This document shows positions 15,765 through 24,297 of a stretch of DNA of 64,000 bases, piece after piece. The notes under the pieces were generated by a model. The model saw only the letters and a list, made by a program, of their open reading frames with translations. It was not told where the DNA came from and did not search any database. The translations under genes were made by a program, and so were the position numbers. The DNA is from Eubacterium saphenum ATCC 49989 (GTDB taxonomy: Bacteria; Bacillota; Clostridia; Peptostreptococcales; Anaerovoracaceae): contig GG688422.1 of assembly GCA_000161975.1 (NCBI GenBank), forward strand, positions 124,001 through 188,000. The letters run 5' to 3'. Numbering within the stretch: the stretch's first letter is position 1; each line of letters opens with the position of its first letter.

Positions 15765-18530
15765 ATGAGTATATTGGAAAAAATATTTGGAGATCTTAAT
15801 AAAAAGGAAGTAAAAAAGCTCGAAAAGCAGGCTGATGAAATAGAGGCTCTCGATGATGAAATGAGTGAAAAGACAGATGAAGAGCTCAGAGCATACACGG
15901 AGAGGTTTAAAGAAAGGCTCAAAGAAGGAGAGACGTTAGACGACATATTGGTAGAGGCGTTTGCCGTGTGTAGGGAAGCTGCCAGCAGGTCTGTAGGGCT
16001 TAAGCACTTTAGAGTGCAGCTACTGGGCGGTATAGCTCTTCACCAAGGAAGAATTGCCGAGATGAAAACAGGTGAAGGTAAGACCTTGGTTGCAACGCTT
16101 CCTGCGTATTTGAATGCATTATCCGGAAAGGGAGTGCACGTAGTTACCGTTAATGATTACCTTGCAAAACGTGATATGGAATGGATGGGGAAAATCTATA
16201 CCTTCCTCGGGCTCAGCGTCGGCTGTATAGTAAATGATCTCGATCATGAAGACAGAAAAAAGGCCTACGATGCGGACATCACCTACGGTACAAACAATGA
16301 GTATGGATTTGACTACCTCAGAGATAACATGGTCACCTACAAGGAGAACATGATGCAAAGAGAGCTCAACTATGCGATAGTGGACGAGGTGGATTCCATA
16401 TTGGTGGATGAAGCGAGGACTCCGCTTATAATATCAGGACAGGGTGATGAATCCACAGATCTTTACATAAGAGCTGATAAATTCGTAAAGTCGCTTAAGG
16501 CGGAAGAAGACTTTACATATAAGGAGAAGGATAAGGAAATATCTTTAAATGAAAACGGCGTAAAGAAGTGTGAGGAATACTTTAAAATAGAAAACCTGTC
16601 GGATCCTGAAAACATGGAGATAAATCATCATGTGCTTCAAGCTTTAAGAGCAAGGAATACCATGAAGAGGGATGTAGATTATATAGTTAAGGATGGCGAG
16701 ATAATAATAGTAGACGAATTTACAGGTCGTCTCATGCATGGAAGGCGTTTCAGCGAAGGACTCCATCAGGCTATTGAGGCAAAGGAAAATGTGATAATTA
16801 GATCCGAGTCAAAGACGCTCGCAACGATTACGCTTCAAAATTACTTTAGAATGTACAATAAACTTTCCGGAATGACAGGAACCGCAAAAACGGAAGAAGA
16901 TGAATTCAGAGAAATATATAATATGGACGTAGTTGTAATACCTACTAATAAGCCGCTTGCAAGAATAGATGAAAACGATGCGGTGTATGCTACCGAAAAG
17001 GGTAAGTATCAGGCTATAGCCGATGATGTTGTGAGAGCGCACAACGAAGGAATTCCTGTGCTTGTAGGTACAACATCAATAGAAAAATCAGAGCTCATAG
17101 CGGATAAATTGAGAAAGAGCGGTGTAAAGAAGTTTAACGTCCTGAATGCCAAACAGCACGAGAGAGAAGCAGAGATAGTTGCAGAAGCCGGTAGAGAAGG
17201 AGCTATAACCATAGCAACGAACATGGCAGGCCGTGGTACGGACATTATCTTGGGGGGAAATCCTGAATTTGAAGCAAAAAAGCAGATGCAAAAGGAAGGG
17301 TATACCGATGAAGAACTCTCATTTGCTACGAGTTTTGTGCATAGCGAGGACGCTGCTTTAAATAAAGCGAGGGAAAGATATAACGAACTTTGCGCAAAAT
17401 TTAAAGAAGAACGGGCAGATGAACAGCAGAGGGTAAGGAGTCTGGGAGGTCTCTTTATAATAGGTACGGAAAGACACGAGTCAAGACGTATAGATAATCA
17501 GCTCAGAGGTAGGTGCGGAAGACAGGGAGATCCCGGAAGAACCAAATTTTGCGTGAGCCTTCAAGATGACCTCATGCGTCTATTTGGTGGCGAAAGAATG
17601 CAGAGCTTCGTATCGAGATCCGGAATCGCAGAAGATGAGGCTATTGAATCATCCATGATTACAAGGTCTATTGAAAATGCGCAAAAGAAGGTGGAAGGGA
17701 GAAACTTCGGTATACGTAAATACGTGCTTCAATACGACAATGTCATGAATAAGCAAAGAGAGATAATTTACGGAGAAAGGCGAAGAGTGCTGTTTGGAGA
17801 GGATCTTAAGGAGCATATAATGGCAATGCTTCGAGATCTCATATCGCATAAGGTAGATCCTGTTGTGTTCGCTTCTAAATATAGCGAGGAATGGGATTAT
17901 GATCTCATTGAGGATCATTTGAAGGCGATTTCCCCTGAGTTTATATCTCTAAACCTTACAGAAGACGATAAGGTAGGACTTGAACCTGAAGTATTGAAAG
18001 AAGATATATTTAAGATTTTCGAGGAAATCTACAATAAAAAAGAAGAAACCATAGGGGCTGAAACTCTAAGAGAAATAGAGCGAATGATACTAATAAGGGT
18101 AGTGGATAACATGTGGATGGATCACATTGATAACATGGATGAGCTAAAAAACGGGATAGGCCTTAGGGCTCTCGGACAACAAGATCCGGCTGCCGCCTAC
18201 GCAAAGGAAGGATTTGCAATGTTTGATGACATGATAGCCGTAATTCAGGAAGACACCGTTAAGTATTGCTATTCAGCCACTGTAGATACCTCTACGGCCA
18301 GAAAAGAAATTTTCATAGGCGGAGAAGCTACTAAGGAAGAATATCATGAAGATGCCGGCTATGAAGCAGAGCAGGTGGATGAAAACATTCACGATATGGC
18401 GGAAACAAGCGTGCCTTATAGAAGAGAAGGCCGAAAAATAGGACGAAATGAGCCTTGCCCTTGCGGAAGTGGCAAAAAGTATAAAAACTGCTGTGGACTT
18501 AAAGCAAATAATGCAGATGATATGGAGTAG
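15765..18530 (+). CDS. secA: Preprotein translocase ATPase SecA
   Basis: Motor ATPase that drives secretory proteins through SecYEG. The 921-residue protein has Walker A MKTGEGKT (residues 100-107), the DEAD-type [28 protein letters not shown], and [11 protein letters not shown]. The C-terminal SEC-C zinc site, [15 protein letters not shown], binds SecB or ribosome partners in other bacteria. The length fits the full single-copy enzyme. GGAGGG precedes the ATG. Its last codons overlap the ribosome site of the next gene. Confidence 0.97.
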   Translation: MSILEKIFGDLNKKEVKKLEKQADEIEALDDEMSEKTDEELRAYTERFKERLKEGETLDDILVEAFAVCREAASRSVGLKHFRVQLLGGIALHQGRIAEMKTGEGKTLVATLPAYLNALSGKGVHVVTVNDYLAKRDMEWMGKIYTFLGLSVGCIVNDLDHEDRKKAYDADITYGTNNEYGFDYLRDNMVTYKENMMQRELNYAIVDEVDSILVDEARTPLIISGQGDESTDLYIRADKFVKSLKAEEDFTYKEKDKEISLNENGVKKCEEYFKIENLSDPENMEINHHVLQALRARNTMKRDVDYIVKDGEIIIVDEFTGRLMHGRRFSEGLHQAIEAKENVIIRSESKTLATITLQNYFRMYNKLSGMTGTAKTEEDEFREIYNMDVVVIPTNKPLARIDENDAVYATEKGKYQAIADDVVRAHNEGIPVLVGTTSIEKSELIADKLRKSGVKKFNVLNAKQHEREAEIVAEAGREGAITIATNMAGRGTDIILGGNPEFEAKKQMQKEGYTDEELSFATSFVHSEDAALNKARERYNELCAKFKEERADEQQRVRSLGGLFIIGTERHESRRIDNQLRGRCGRQGDPGRTKFCVSLQDDLMRLFGGERMQSFVSRSGIAEDEAIESSMITRSIENAQKKVEGRNFGIRKYVLQYDNVMNKQREIIYGERRRVLFGEDLKEHIMAMLRDLISHKVDPVVFASKYSEEWDYDLIEDHLKAISPEFISLNLTEDDKVGLEPEVLKEDIFKIFEEIYNKKEETIGAETLREIERMILIRVVDNMWMDHIDNMDELKNGIGLRALGQQDPAAAYAKEGFAMFDDMIAVIQEDTVKYCYSATVDTSTARKEIFIGGEATKEEYHEDAGYEAEQVDENIHDMAETSVPYRREGRKIGRNEPCPCGSGKKYKNCCGLKANNADDME

Positions 18531-18532
18531 CT

Positions 18533-19246
18533 ATGAGTAAACGCACGGAACCTTTGGGTATAATAAAATCGCATGATGAAATAAAGCGTATAAAAAAGGC
18601 TCAAGCTATGGGCGATAAATGTTTTTCACATTTATTGGAATTCATAACTCCCGGAATGACGGAGACGCATATAGCGGCGGAGATAGAGGAGACATTCAGA
18701 AAGCTCGGAGCCTCGGGAACATCCTTTGCACCCATATGTGCAAGCGCAGAAAGAGGGGCATTGCCGCATGCGGTACCTACAAGTCATAAGATAAAAGAAG
18801 GCGATCTGCTTACTATAGATATGGGAGCTATGGCCGACGGGTATGCCGGGGATATGACGAGGACGATAGGCATAGGATATTTAACGGATGAGCAGAAAAA
18901 ACTTTACGACATTGTGCTCAGAGCTCAGCTTGCAGGTATAGAAAAAGCAGGACCTTCAGTGAAAGCTTGCGATGTAGACAAGGCATGCAGAGATATAATA
19001 GAGGAAGAAGGTTTTGGAGAATATTTTATCCATGGTACGGGGCACGGCGTTGGAAGGCAGGTTCATGAGCCCCCGACTGTAAATTCTAATAGCGAGGAAA
19101 TTCTAAGACCCGGAATGCCGATAACCATAGAACCTGGAATCTACATTCCAAAGAGCATGGGCGTTAGAATTGAAGACTTGCTCATCATTACAGAAATTGG
19201 TATACTAAATATCACAAAAAGTACCAAGGAATTGGTAATAATTTAG
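18533..19246 (+). CDS. M24-family Xaa-Pro peptidase, catalytic domain only
   Basis: A pita-bread metallopeptidase of 237 residues. All five dinuclear metal ligands are visible: Asp96 (TIDMGA), Asp107 (GDMTRT), His171 (GTGHGVG), Glu200 (IEPGIY) and Glu214 (RIEDLL). ALPHAVPTSHK and KSMGVRIEDL point to the Xaa-Pro aminopeptidase/dipeptidase branch rather than methionine aminopeptidase. That branch normally has about 120 more N-terminal residues; here the protein starts at the catalytic domain (GIIKSHDEI). GGAG overlaps the secA stop. Its place just before efp matches yqhT-efp in Bacillus. Confidence 0.85.
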   Translation: MSKRTEPLGIIKSHDEIKRIKKAQAMGDKCFSHLLEFITPGMTETHIAAEIEETFRKLGASGTSFAPICASAERGALPHAVPTSHKIKEGDLLTIDMGAMADGYAGDMTRTIGIGYLTDEQKKLYDIVLRAQLAGIEKAGPSVKACDVDKACRDIIEEEGFGEYFIHGTGHGVGRQVHEPPTVNSNSEEILRPGMPITIEPGIYIPKSMGVRIEDLLIITEIGILNITKSTKELVII

Positions 19247-19264
19247 AGGAGGGAGCAATAGATT

Positions 19265-19825
19265 ATGATTTCAGCAGGTGATTTTAGGAAGGGCGTTACC
19301 TTTCAGATAGACGGTAAACCTTATGTAGTTGTGGATTTTCAGCATGTTAAACCGGGTAAAGGTGCAGCATTTGTAAGGACTAAATATAGAGACATCTTAT
19401 CCGGAGCGATAAGGGAAAAGGCATTTAACCCTAATGATAAGTTTGAAAAGGCCCAGATAGACACCAAGGAAATGCAGTATCTATACAGTGACGGTGAGAT
19501 GTATTATTTTATGGATAAGGAAACGTACGAACAGCTCCCGCTTACAGAGGATCTTGTAAAGGATGCAATCAAGTATGTACTTGAAAATAACGATGTGGTT
19601 ATAAAGTTTTATAACGGAGAAGCATTTATAGTGGAGGCACCGAACTTTGTAGACCTTAAGGTGGTACAGACAGAGCCGGGTGTCAAGGGCGATACCGCAA
19701 CGAATGTTACCAAGCCTGCAACCCTTGAAACAGGTGCCATAGTGCAGGTTCCAATCTTTATAAATGAAGGAGATGTAATACAGATAGACACCAGAAGCGG
19801 CGAGTATTTAAGCCGTAGTAAATAG
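19265..19825 (+). CDS. efp: Translation elongation factor P
   Basis: Relieves ribosome stalling at proline runs. The 186-residue protein has the KOW-like N domain with [11 protein letters not shown], whose Lys32 is the tip residue modified in many bacteria, then two OB domains. The C-terminal [12 protein letters not shown] is the family signature. GGAGGG precedes the ATG. It is downstream of the M24 peptidase, as in Bacillus. No EpmA/EpmB or YmfI gene is visible here. Confidence 0.96.
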   Translation: MISAGDFRKGVTFQIDGKPYVVVDFQHVKPGKGAAFVRTKYRDILSGAIREKAFNPNDKFEKAQIDTKEMQYLYSDGEMYYFMDKETYEQLPLTEDLVKDAIKYVLENNDVVIKFYNGEAFIVEAPNFVDLKVVQTEPGVKGDTATNVTKPATLETGAIVQVPIFINEGDVIQIDTRSGEYLSRSK

Positions 19826-19856
19826 CAGTTATATTTTGATATCGAAGGATTATAAA

Positions 19857-20978
19857 TTGAGTAAACGAAAAGTTGTAAATAGAACAAGCAGTTATCGTAG
19901 ACCAAACCCTAGAGTAGCAAGATCCGGATCAAGATCCAAAAAGAAACCCTTTATAGGTAGAGGGCTTAAGATCGTGATCGTAGTAGTTCTTTTGATTGCA
20001 ATAGGAATTTCAGGGAGCATTTTATATTATAATCACAGCATAGAAGCACCTGATAAAAACAGCAAGACTACTAAGCAGGTAAAGATAAATAAAGGAGATA
20101 CGCTCGATATCATAGCTGCGAGACTTGAGAAGAATGAGCTTATAAACAGTAAGCTATGCTTTAAGATAAAGGCCAAGATGTTGGGTAAAGAAGCATCGAT
20201 GCAACCCGGAAGCTATACTCTTTCAAGAGCGCTTTCAAATGAAGAGATCATAAATGTCTTTTCAGTGGGAAGAAAGAATAAAACCATCACCTTCCCTGAA
20301 GGTTACACGGTGCGAGATGTTGCGGCAAAGCTTGAAAAGGAAAGAATTCTTCCTGCGGATACATTCATAAATGCATGCCAGAACTATAAGGGTAAATATA
20401 AGTTTTTAAAGGGCGTGGACATAAAGAAATTTAAGCTAGAAGGCTTTTTGTTCCCCGCTACCTATCAAATTTCAGAAAATGCTACGAATAAAGACATCGT
20501 AGAGCTGTTTCTCAAGGGATTTGCTACAAACTTCAAACAGGAAAACTATGCCATATTAAAGGAAAAGAAGCTCACGATGCATGAACTTCTTACCATAGCA
20601 TCTTTGATAGAAAAGGAAGCGGCTCTGGATAAGGATAGGGCGAAGATAGCGAGTGTAATATACAATCGACTTAAGAAGGGTATGAAGTTACAGTTTTGCG
20701 CAACCGTTCAATACGCTTTAGGAAAGCACAAACAAAAGCTTTATTATAAAGACCTCAAAATAGATTCGCCTTACAATACATACAAAATTAAGGGATTGCC
20801 ACCGGGACCTATATGTTCTCCCGGAATTAAATCCATTGAAGCGGCGCTTCATCCTGCAAATACCGACTACCTATATTACGTAGTAAAGGCAGGAGGCAGC
20901 ATGGAACACGTATTTTCCAATAATTATAAGGACTTTGAAAACAACAAATCACAATATTTAAACAGTATCAACCAATAG
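19857..20978 (+). CDS. mltG: Endolytic peptidoglycan transglycosylase MltG (YceG family)
   Basis: Cuts nascent glycan strands and helps terminate their growth. The 373-residue protein has a basic N-terminal tail, one membrane span (about residues 38-58), a LysM-like region (KINKGDTLDIIAARL) and the YceG catalytic domain. The active-site segment is IASLIEKEA (Glu252/Glu254), followed by YNRLKKGMKLQ and the family tail LYYVVKAGGSMEHVFSN. The start is TTG 19857 with GAAGGAT about 7 bases upstream. The order mltG, methyltransferase, U32 peptidase matches yrrL-yrrM-yrrO in Bacillus. Confidence 0.9.
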   Translation: MSKRKVVNRTSSYRRPNPRVARSGSRSKKKPFIGRGLKIVIVVVLLIAIGISGSILYYNHSIEAPDKNSKTTKQVKINKGDTLDIIAARLEKNELINSKLCFKIKAKMLGKEASMQPGSYTLSRALSNEEIINVFSVGRKNKTITFPEGYTVRDVAAKLEKERILPADTFINACQNYKGKYKFLKGVDIKKFKLEGFLFPATYQISENATNKDIVELFLKGFATNFKQENYAILKEKKLTMHELLTIASLIEKEAALDKDRAKIASVIYNRLKKGMKLQFCATVQYALGKHKQKLYYKDLKIDSPYNTYKIKGLPPGPICSPGIKSIEAALHPANTDYLYYVVKAGGSMEHVFSNNYKDFENNKSQYLNSINQ

Positions 20979-20996
20979 TAAGTGGGAGGAAGTTAG

Positions 20997-21695
20997 ATGG
21001 GCACAGATGATAAACAAACTAAGGATCTGCTCGTAGCAAAAAAGGAACTTGTCGATGTGAGCAGTGAATATCAGGACGAATATCAAAAATTGCTTAGGGA
21101 AAGGGCTGTTGAAGCTCGTATTCCTGTTATAAAAGAAGATACGGAAATGCTTCTTTCAAATCTCGTGATAGAGAAAAGACCGCAGAGACTACTTGAGATC
21201 GGTACGGCCGTGGGGTATTCCGCAATTGCTCTCTATAGGGTGATGAAGCTTGCATACAAGGATGCGGAAGATGTTCAGCTTCACATAGATACTATAGAAA
21301 GAGATGAGTTGCTGGTAAAAGAAGCTAAGGAAATAATAAATGACCTTGGTTATAAGGATGGCATTACAGTGGTTCAAGGAGAAGCCAGAGATGTCATTCC
21401 AAGGCTTTCCAAGGGATATGATTTTATCTTTATAGATGCTGCCAAGGGACATTACAAAGAATTTTTTGAGCTTGCATTTGAAAAGGTTAAGGGATCCAAA
21501 ACTTTGATAGTATGTGACAACGTATTTTTGAGCGGTTTGATGCATAGAGACATAGATGACGTTCCTAAGAACAAACTTACGATGTATAAGAGGATGAAAG
21601 AATTCATAGATTACATCATAGACATAGATGGAAAACTTGTAAAAACAACCATATTCGATCATGGAGACGGCATTTCCGTGAGTGAAGTACTCTAG
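20997..21695 (+). CDS. SAM-dependent O-methyltransferase (YrrM/TrmR type)
   Basis: Class I methyltransferase of family 3, 232 residues. LLEIGTAVGYSAIAL (motif I, SAM binding), TIERDE, GEARDVIPRL and FIFIDAAKGHY are visible. In Bacillus the homologue at this position (YrrM, TrmR) methylates 5-hydroxyuridine in tRNA, after hydroxylation by U32 proteins. The U32 gene next door supports that role here, by context. GGGAGG precedes the ATG. Confidence 0.85.
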   Translation: MGTDDKQTKDLLVAKKELVDVSSEYQDEYQKLLRERAVEARIPVIKEDTEMLLSNLVIEKRPQRLLEIGTAVGYSAIALYRVMKLAYKDAEDVQLHIDTIERDELLVKEAKEIINDLGYKDGITVVQGEARDVIPRLSKGYDFIFIDAAKGHYKEFFELAFEKVKGSKTLIVCDNVFLSGLMHRDIDDVPKNKLTMYKRMKEFIDYIIDIDGKLVKTTIFDHGDGISVSEVL

Positions 21696-21703
21696 AGGAT
21701 GCA

Positions 21704-22981
21704 ATGACGGCAAAAACCAATGACGAAAAGTTGAGGCTGGCAGAAAAGGTTGAGCTTCTCGCACCTGCAGGCGATATGGAAAGGCTTAAATATGCGATAA
21801 TGTACGGTGCAGATGCCGTATACTTCGGTAGCGAAGAATTCAGTCTCAGGGCAAAGGCACAAAATTTTAATACTAATAATATAAGGGAAGCCTTGGATTT
21901 TTGTCATGAAAGAGGTAAAAAAGCATATATGACCGTAAACATATATGCCCACAACGATGACATTTCAGGATTGTATGAGTATATAGAAGAGCTTAAAAAG
22001 TTTGATATCGATGCCTTTATAGTATCCGATCCCGGGGTTATATCAATATTTAAAAAGATTCATCCTGCAGCCGAGCTCCACCTTAGTACCCAAGCAAATA
22101 CCACTAATTATGAGGCGGCTAAGTTTTGGGCGGATTTAGGAATAAAGAGGATAGTCCTTGCAAGAGAATTATCGCTTCGTGAAATTTCAAAGATAAGAAC
22201 TGAACTTCCTGCTGATGTTACGCTCGAAGCATTTTGTCAGGGAGCTATGTGCATATCGTATTCAGGAAGGTGTCTTCTCAGCAACTTTTTAAGCAATAGG
22301 GATGCAAATAGAGGAGAATGCTCTCATCCGTGCAGATGGGAATACAGTCTTGTAGAGAAAAAAAGGGAAGATGAATACTATCCTGTCATTGAAGACGGCA
22401 GAGGCACCTATATCATGAATTCTAAGGATTTATCAATGATAGACCATATAGATGATCTTATAGATGCAGGGGTAGGTTCTCTTAAGATAGAGGGAAGGAT
22501 GAAGACGGCCTACTACGTAGCGACCGTTGTGCACGCCTATAGGCTCGCGATAGATGCATATGTAGACCACCTTAAGGTTTCCGATTCGCCCTTTAAGTTA
22601 CCTGCAGAAATCAAGGACGAACTTACAAAAATCAGTCATAGGGATTTTACGACGGGGTTTTATTACGGGACTCCGGATCAGGAAGCTCAAAATTATGTGG
22701 ATAGCTCATATATAAGGGAGTACTCTTTTATAGGCATTGTCAAGGATTATGATAAGGAAAACGGTATTGCAACCGTAGAGCAGAGAAATAAGTTCAGTGT
22801 CGGAGACATTATAGAAGTAACAGGACCTGATATAATATCGTTTGAAGAGGTGGCCTGCAGAATAACGGACGAAGAGGGCAACGAGCAGAGCGATGCGCCT
22901 CATCCGCAGCAAATATTGAAGATGAAATTTAAAAATGAGGTAAAGCCGAATTATATATTGAGGAAAAAAAAGGATACGTAA
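21704..22981 (+). CDS. U32 peptidase-family protein, probable tRNA hydroxylation factor (TrhP-like)
   Basis: A 425-residue U32-family protein. ELLAPAGDMERLKYA and GADAVYFG open the domain. STQANTTNYEAAKFW and the Cys-rich core CQGAMC, SGRCLLS, GECSHPCRW carry the four conserved Cys suited to an Fe-S cluster. Family members of this type (E. coli TrhP, Bacillus YrrO) are needed for 5-hydroxyuridine at tRNA position 34, and the methyltransferase directly upstream fits. Bacillus has two U32 genes here; only one is seen. GAGG precedes the ATG. The next gene starts one base after its stop. Confidence 0.85.
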   Translation: MTAKTNDEKLRLAEKVELLAPAGDMERLKYAIMYGADAVYFGSEEFSLRAKAQNFNTNNIREALDFCHERGKKAYMTVNIYAHNDDISGLYEYIEELKKFDIDAFIVSDPGVISIFKKIHPAAELHLSTQANTTNYEAAKFWADLGIKRIVLARELSLREISKIRTELPADVTLEAFCQGAMCISYSGRCLLSNFLSNRDANRGECSHPCRWEYSLVEKKREDEYYPVIEDGRGTYIMNSKDLSMIDHIDDLIDAGVGSLKIEGRMKTAYYVATVVHAYRLAIDAYVDHLKVSDSPFKLPAEIKDELTKISHRDFTTGFYYGTPDQEAQNYVDSSYIREYSFIGIVKDYDKENGIATVEQRNKFSVGDIIEVTGPDIISFEEVACRITDEEGNEQSDAPHPQQILKMKFKNEVKPNYILRKKKDT

Positions 22982-22982
22982 C

Positions 22983-24296
22983 ATGGATGAAGTATTTTTT
23001 TATCAGCATTTTAATTTGATAGGTGTAATAATTTACATTCTTTTGGTGATCCAAGGAGGGGTGTTTTCGCTTGCTTCTAAGGCTTTTACCATGACCAATA
23101 TAAGTAAAATAAAGGAAGGCTCAAAAGGTTCTTTATACGGATCGTCTGCGGTGCTTCTTGAAATATACGAAAAGATGAACAAGTTTAATACGTGTCGCAG
23201 GCTCATAAATGTGATCTTCATGTTCCTTTGGGGAGTACACATAGGAACGGGAATTTTCTTATTGGACAAGGGTTTCGTGTTTATATTCATTGGGCTCGTG
23301 CTCGTGCTCTTTTACCTCATGGTTTCTGAAATTTTACCTTCGGGCATTGCAAGCAATGATCCTCTTAAGTATGCATTTGCACTAGCCAGAGTGATAAAGC
23401 TGTATATGATCATCCTAACACCTGTAGTTGCGGCTCTAAACGGAGCTTCAGGATTTTTGCTCAGGCTCTTTGGAAAATCACAGAATCCGGAAAATGAAAA
23501 ATCGTCCGAGGAAGAAGTTATATCCATGGTTGAAAAAAGCTACGAGGAAGGGCATATAGACGCAAAGGGAAAGCAGATGATAAGCAGTATTTTCGATTAT
23601 GATGATATAATATGCAAGGAAATAATGACCGCAAGAACAGACGTTTTTCTAATAGATATCGAGGATTACAAAAAAGAAGATGTCGAAACACTGCTCGAGC
23701 TTAAATTTTCAAGGATACCAGTGTGCAGGGGAGGCATCGATAACATAGAAGGGATATTATTTGTAAAAGATTTCTTGCTTGAGACTACAAAGGGCATTGC
23801 GCCTTCGGATGTTGATATCGCAAAACTTTTAAGGGAGCCATACATGGTGCCTGAAACAAAGAAGATAGACAGCCTGTTTGTAGAGCTCCAAAAGAAAAAG
23901 CAGCACATGGCAATATTGATAGATGAGTATGGAGGCTTTTCCGGAATAGTTACGATGGAAGATATAATAGAGCAGATAATGGGAGATATTTCAGATGAAT
24001 ACGATGATGAAGAGGTGAAGGTCATAAGACTTTCGGCAAATAGTTATAAGCTTTACGGCGCGATAGACCTTGAGGATGTTATCAAGGCTACGTCTATGAA
24101 GGCAAGGGATACGGACAGTGAAACGCTTGGAGGCTATATTCTGGATATTTTAGGGGAGATACCGGAAGAGGATTCACTTCCTATAGAAGTGACAGATGAT
24201 GAAAATCATTTTAGGATATGCACTATAAATGACAGAAGAATCGGAGAGGTTATTTTAAACATCGAACGCAAGAATAATGTCGGCGAGGGAGAATAA
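22983..24296 (+). CDS. CNNM/CorC-type protein with CBS pair
   Basis: A 437-residue membrane protein with an N-terminal DUF21-like transmembrane domain (about residues 10-155, three or more spans). A CBS pair begins near IMTARTDVFLID and ends at DEYGGFSGIVTMEDIIEQIMGDI. A CorC_HlyC C-terminal domain follows. Proteins of this build are linked to Mg2+ or Co2+ efflux and tolerance. The DUF21 part is less typical than usual, so transport remains inferred. The ATG is one base after the preceding stop, and alaS begins immediately after its own stop. Confidence 0.8.
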   Translation: MDEVFFYQHFNLIGVIIYILLVIQGGVFSLASKAFTMTNISKIKEGSKGSLYGSSAVLLEIYEKMNKFNTCRRLINVIFMFLWGVHIGTGIFLLDKGFVFIFIGLVLVLFYLMVSEILPSGIASNDPLKYAFALARVIKLYMIILTPVVAALNGASGFLLRLFGKSQNPENEKSSEEEVISMVEKSYEEGHIDAKGKQMISSIFDYDDIICKEIMTARTDVFLIDIEDYKKEDVETLLELKFSRIPVCRGGIDNIEGILFVKDFLLETTKGIAPSDVDIAKLLREPYMVPETKKIDSLFVELQKKKQHMAILIDEYGGFSGIVTMEDIIEQIMGDISDEYDDEEVKVIRLSANSYKLYGAIDLEDVIKATSMKARDTDSETLGGYILDILGEIPEEDSLPIEVTDDENHFRICTINDRRIGEVILNIERKNNVGEGE

Positions 24297-24297
24297 G

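Noticed and set aside
21189..21764. 191-residue minus-strand frame opposite the methyltransferase
   Set aside because: Lies wholly opposite a clear methyltransferase gene; no recognisable motif, typical antisense shadow.
24277..24297. T-box leaders before alaS, proS or lysS
   Set aside because: There is no room: alaS overlaps the gene before it, proS has 31 bases and lysS 14 bases of upstream spacer.
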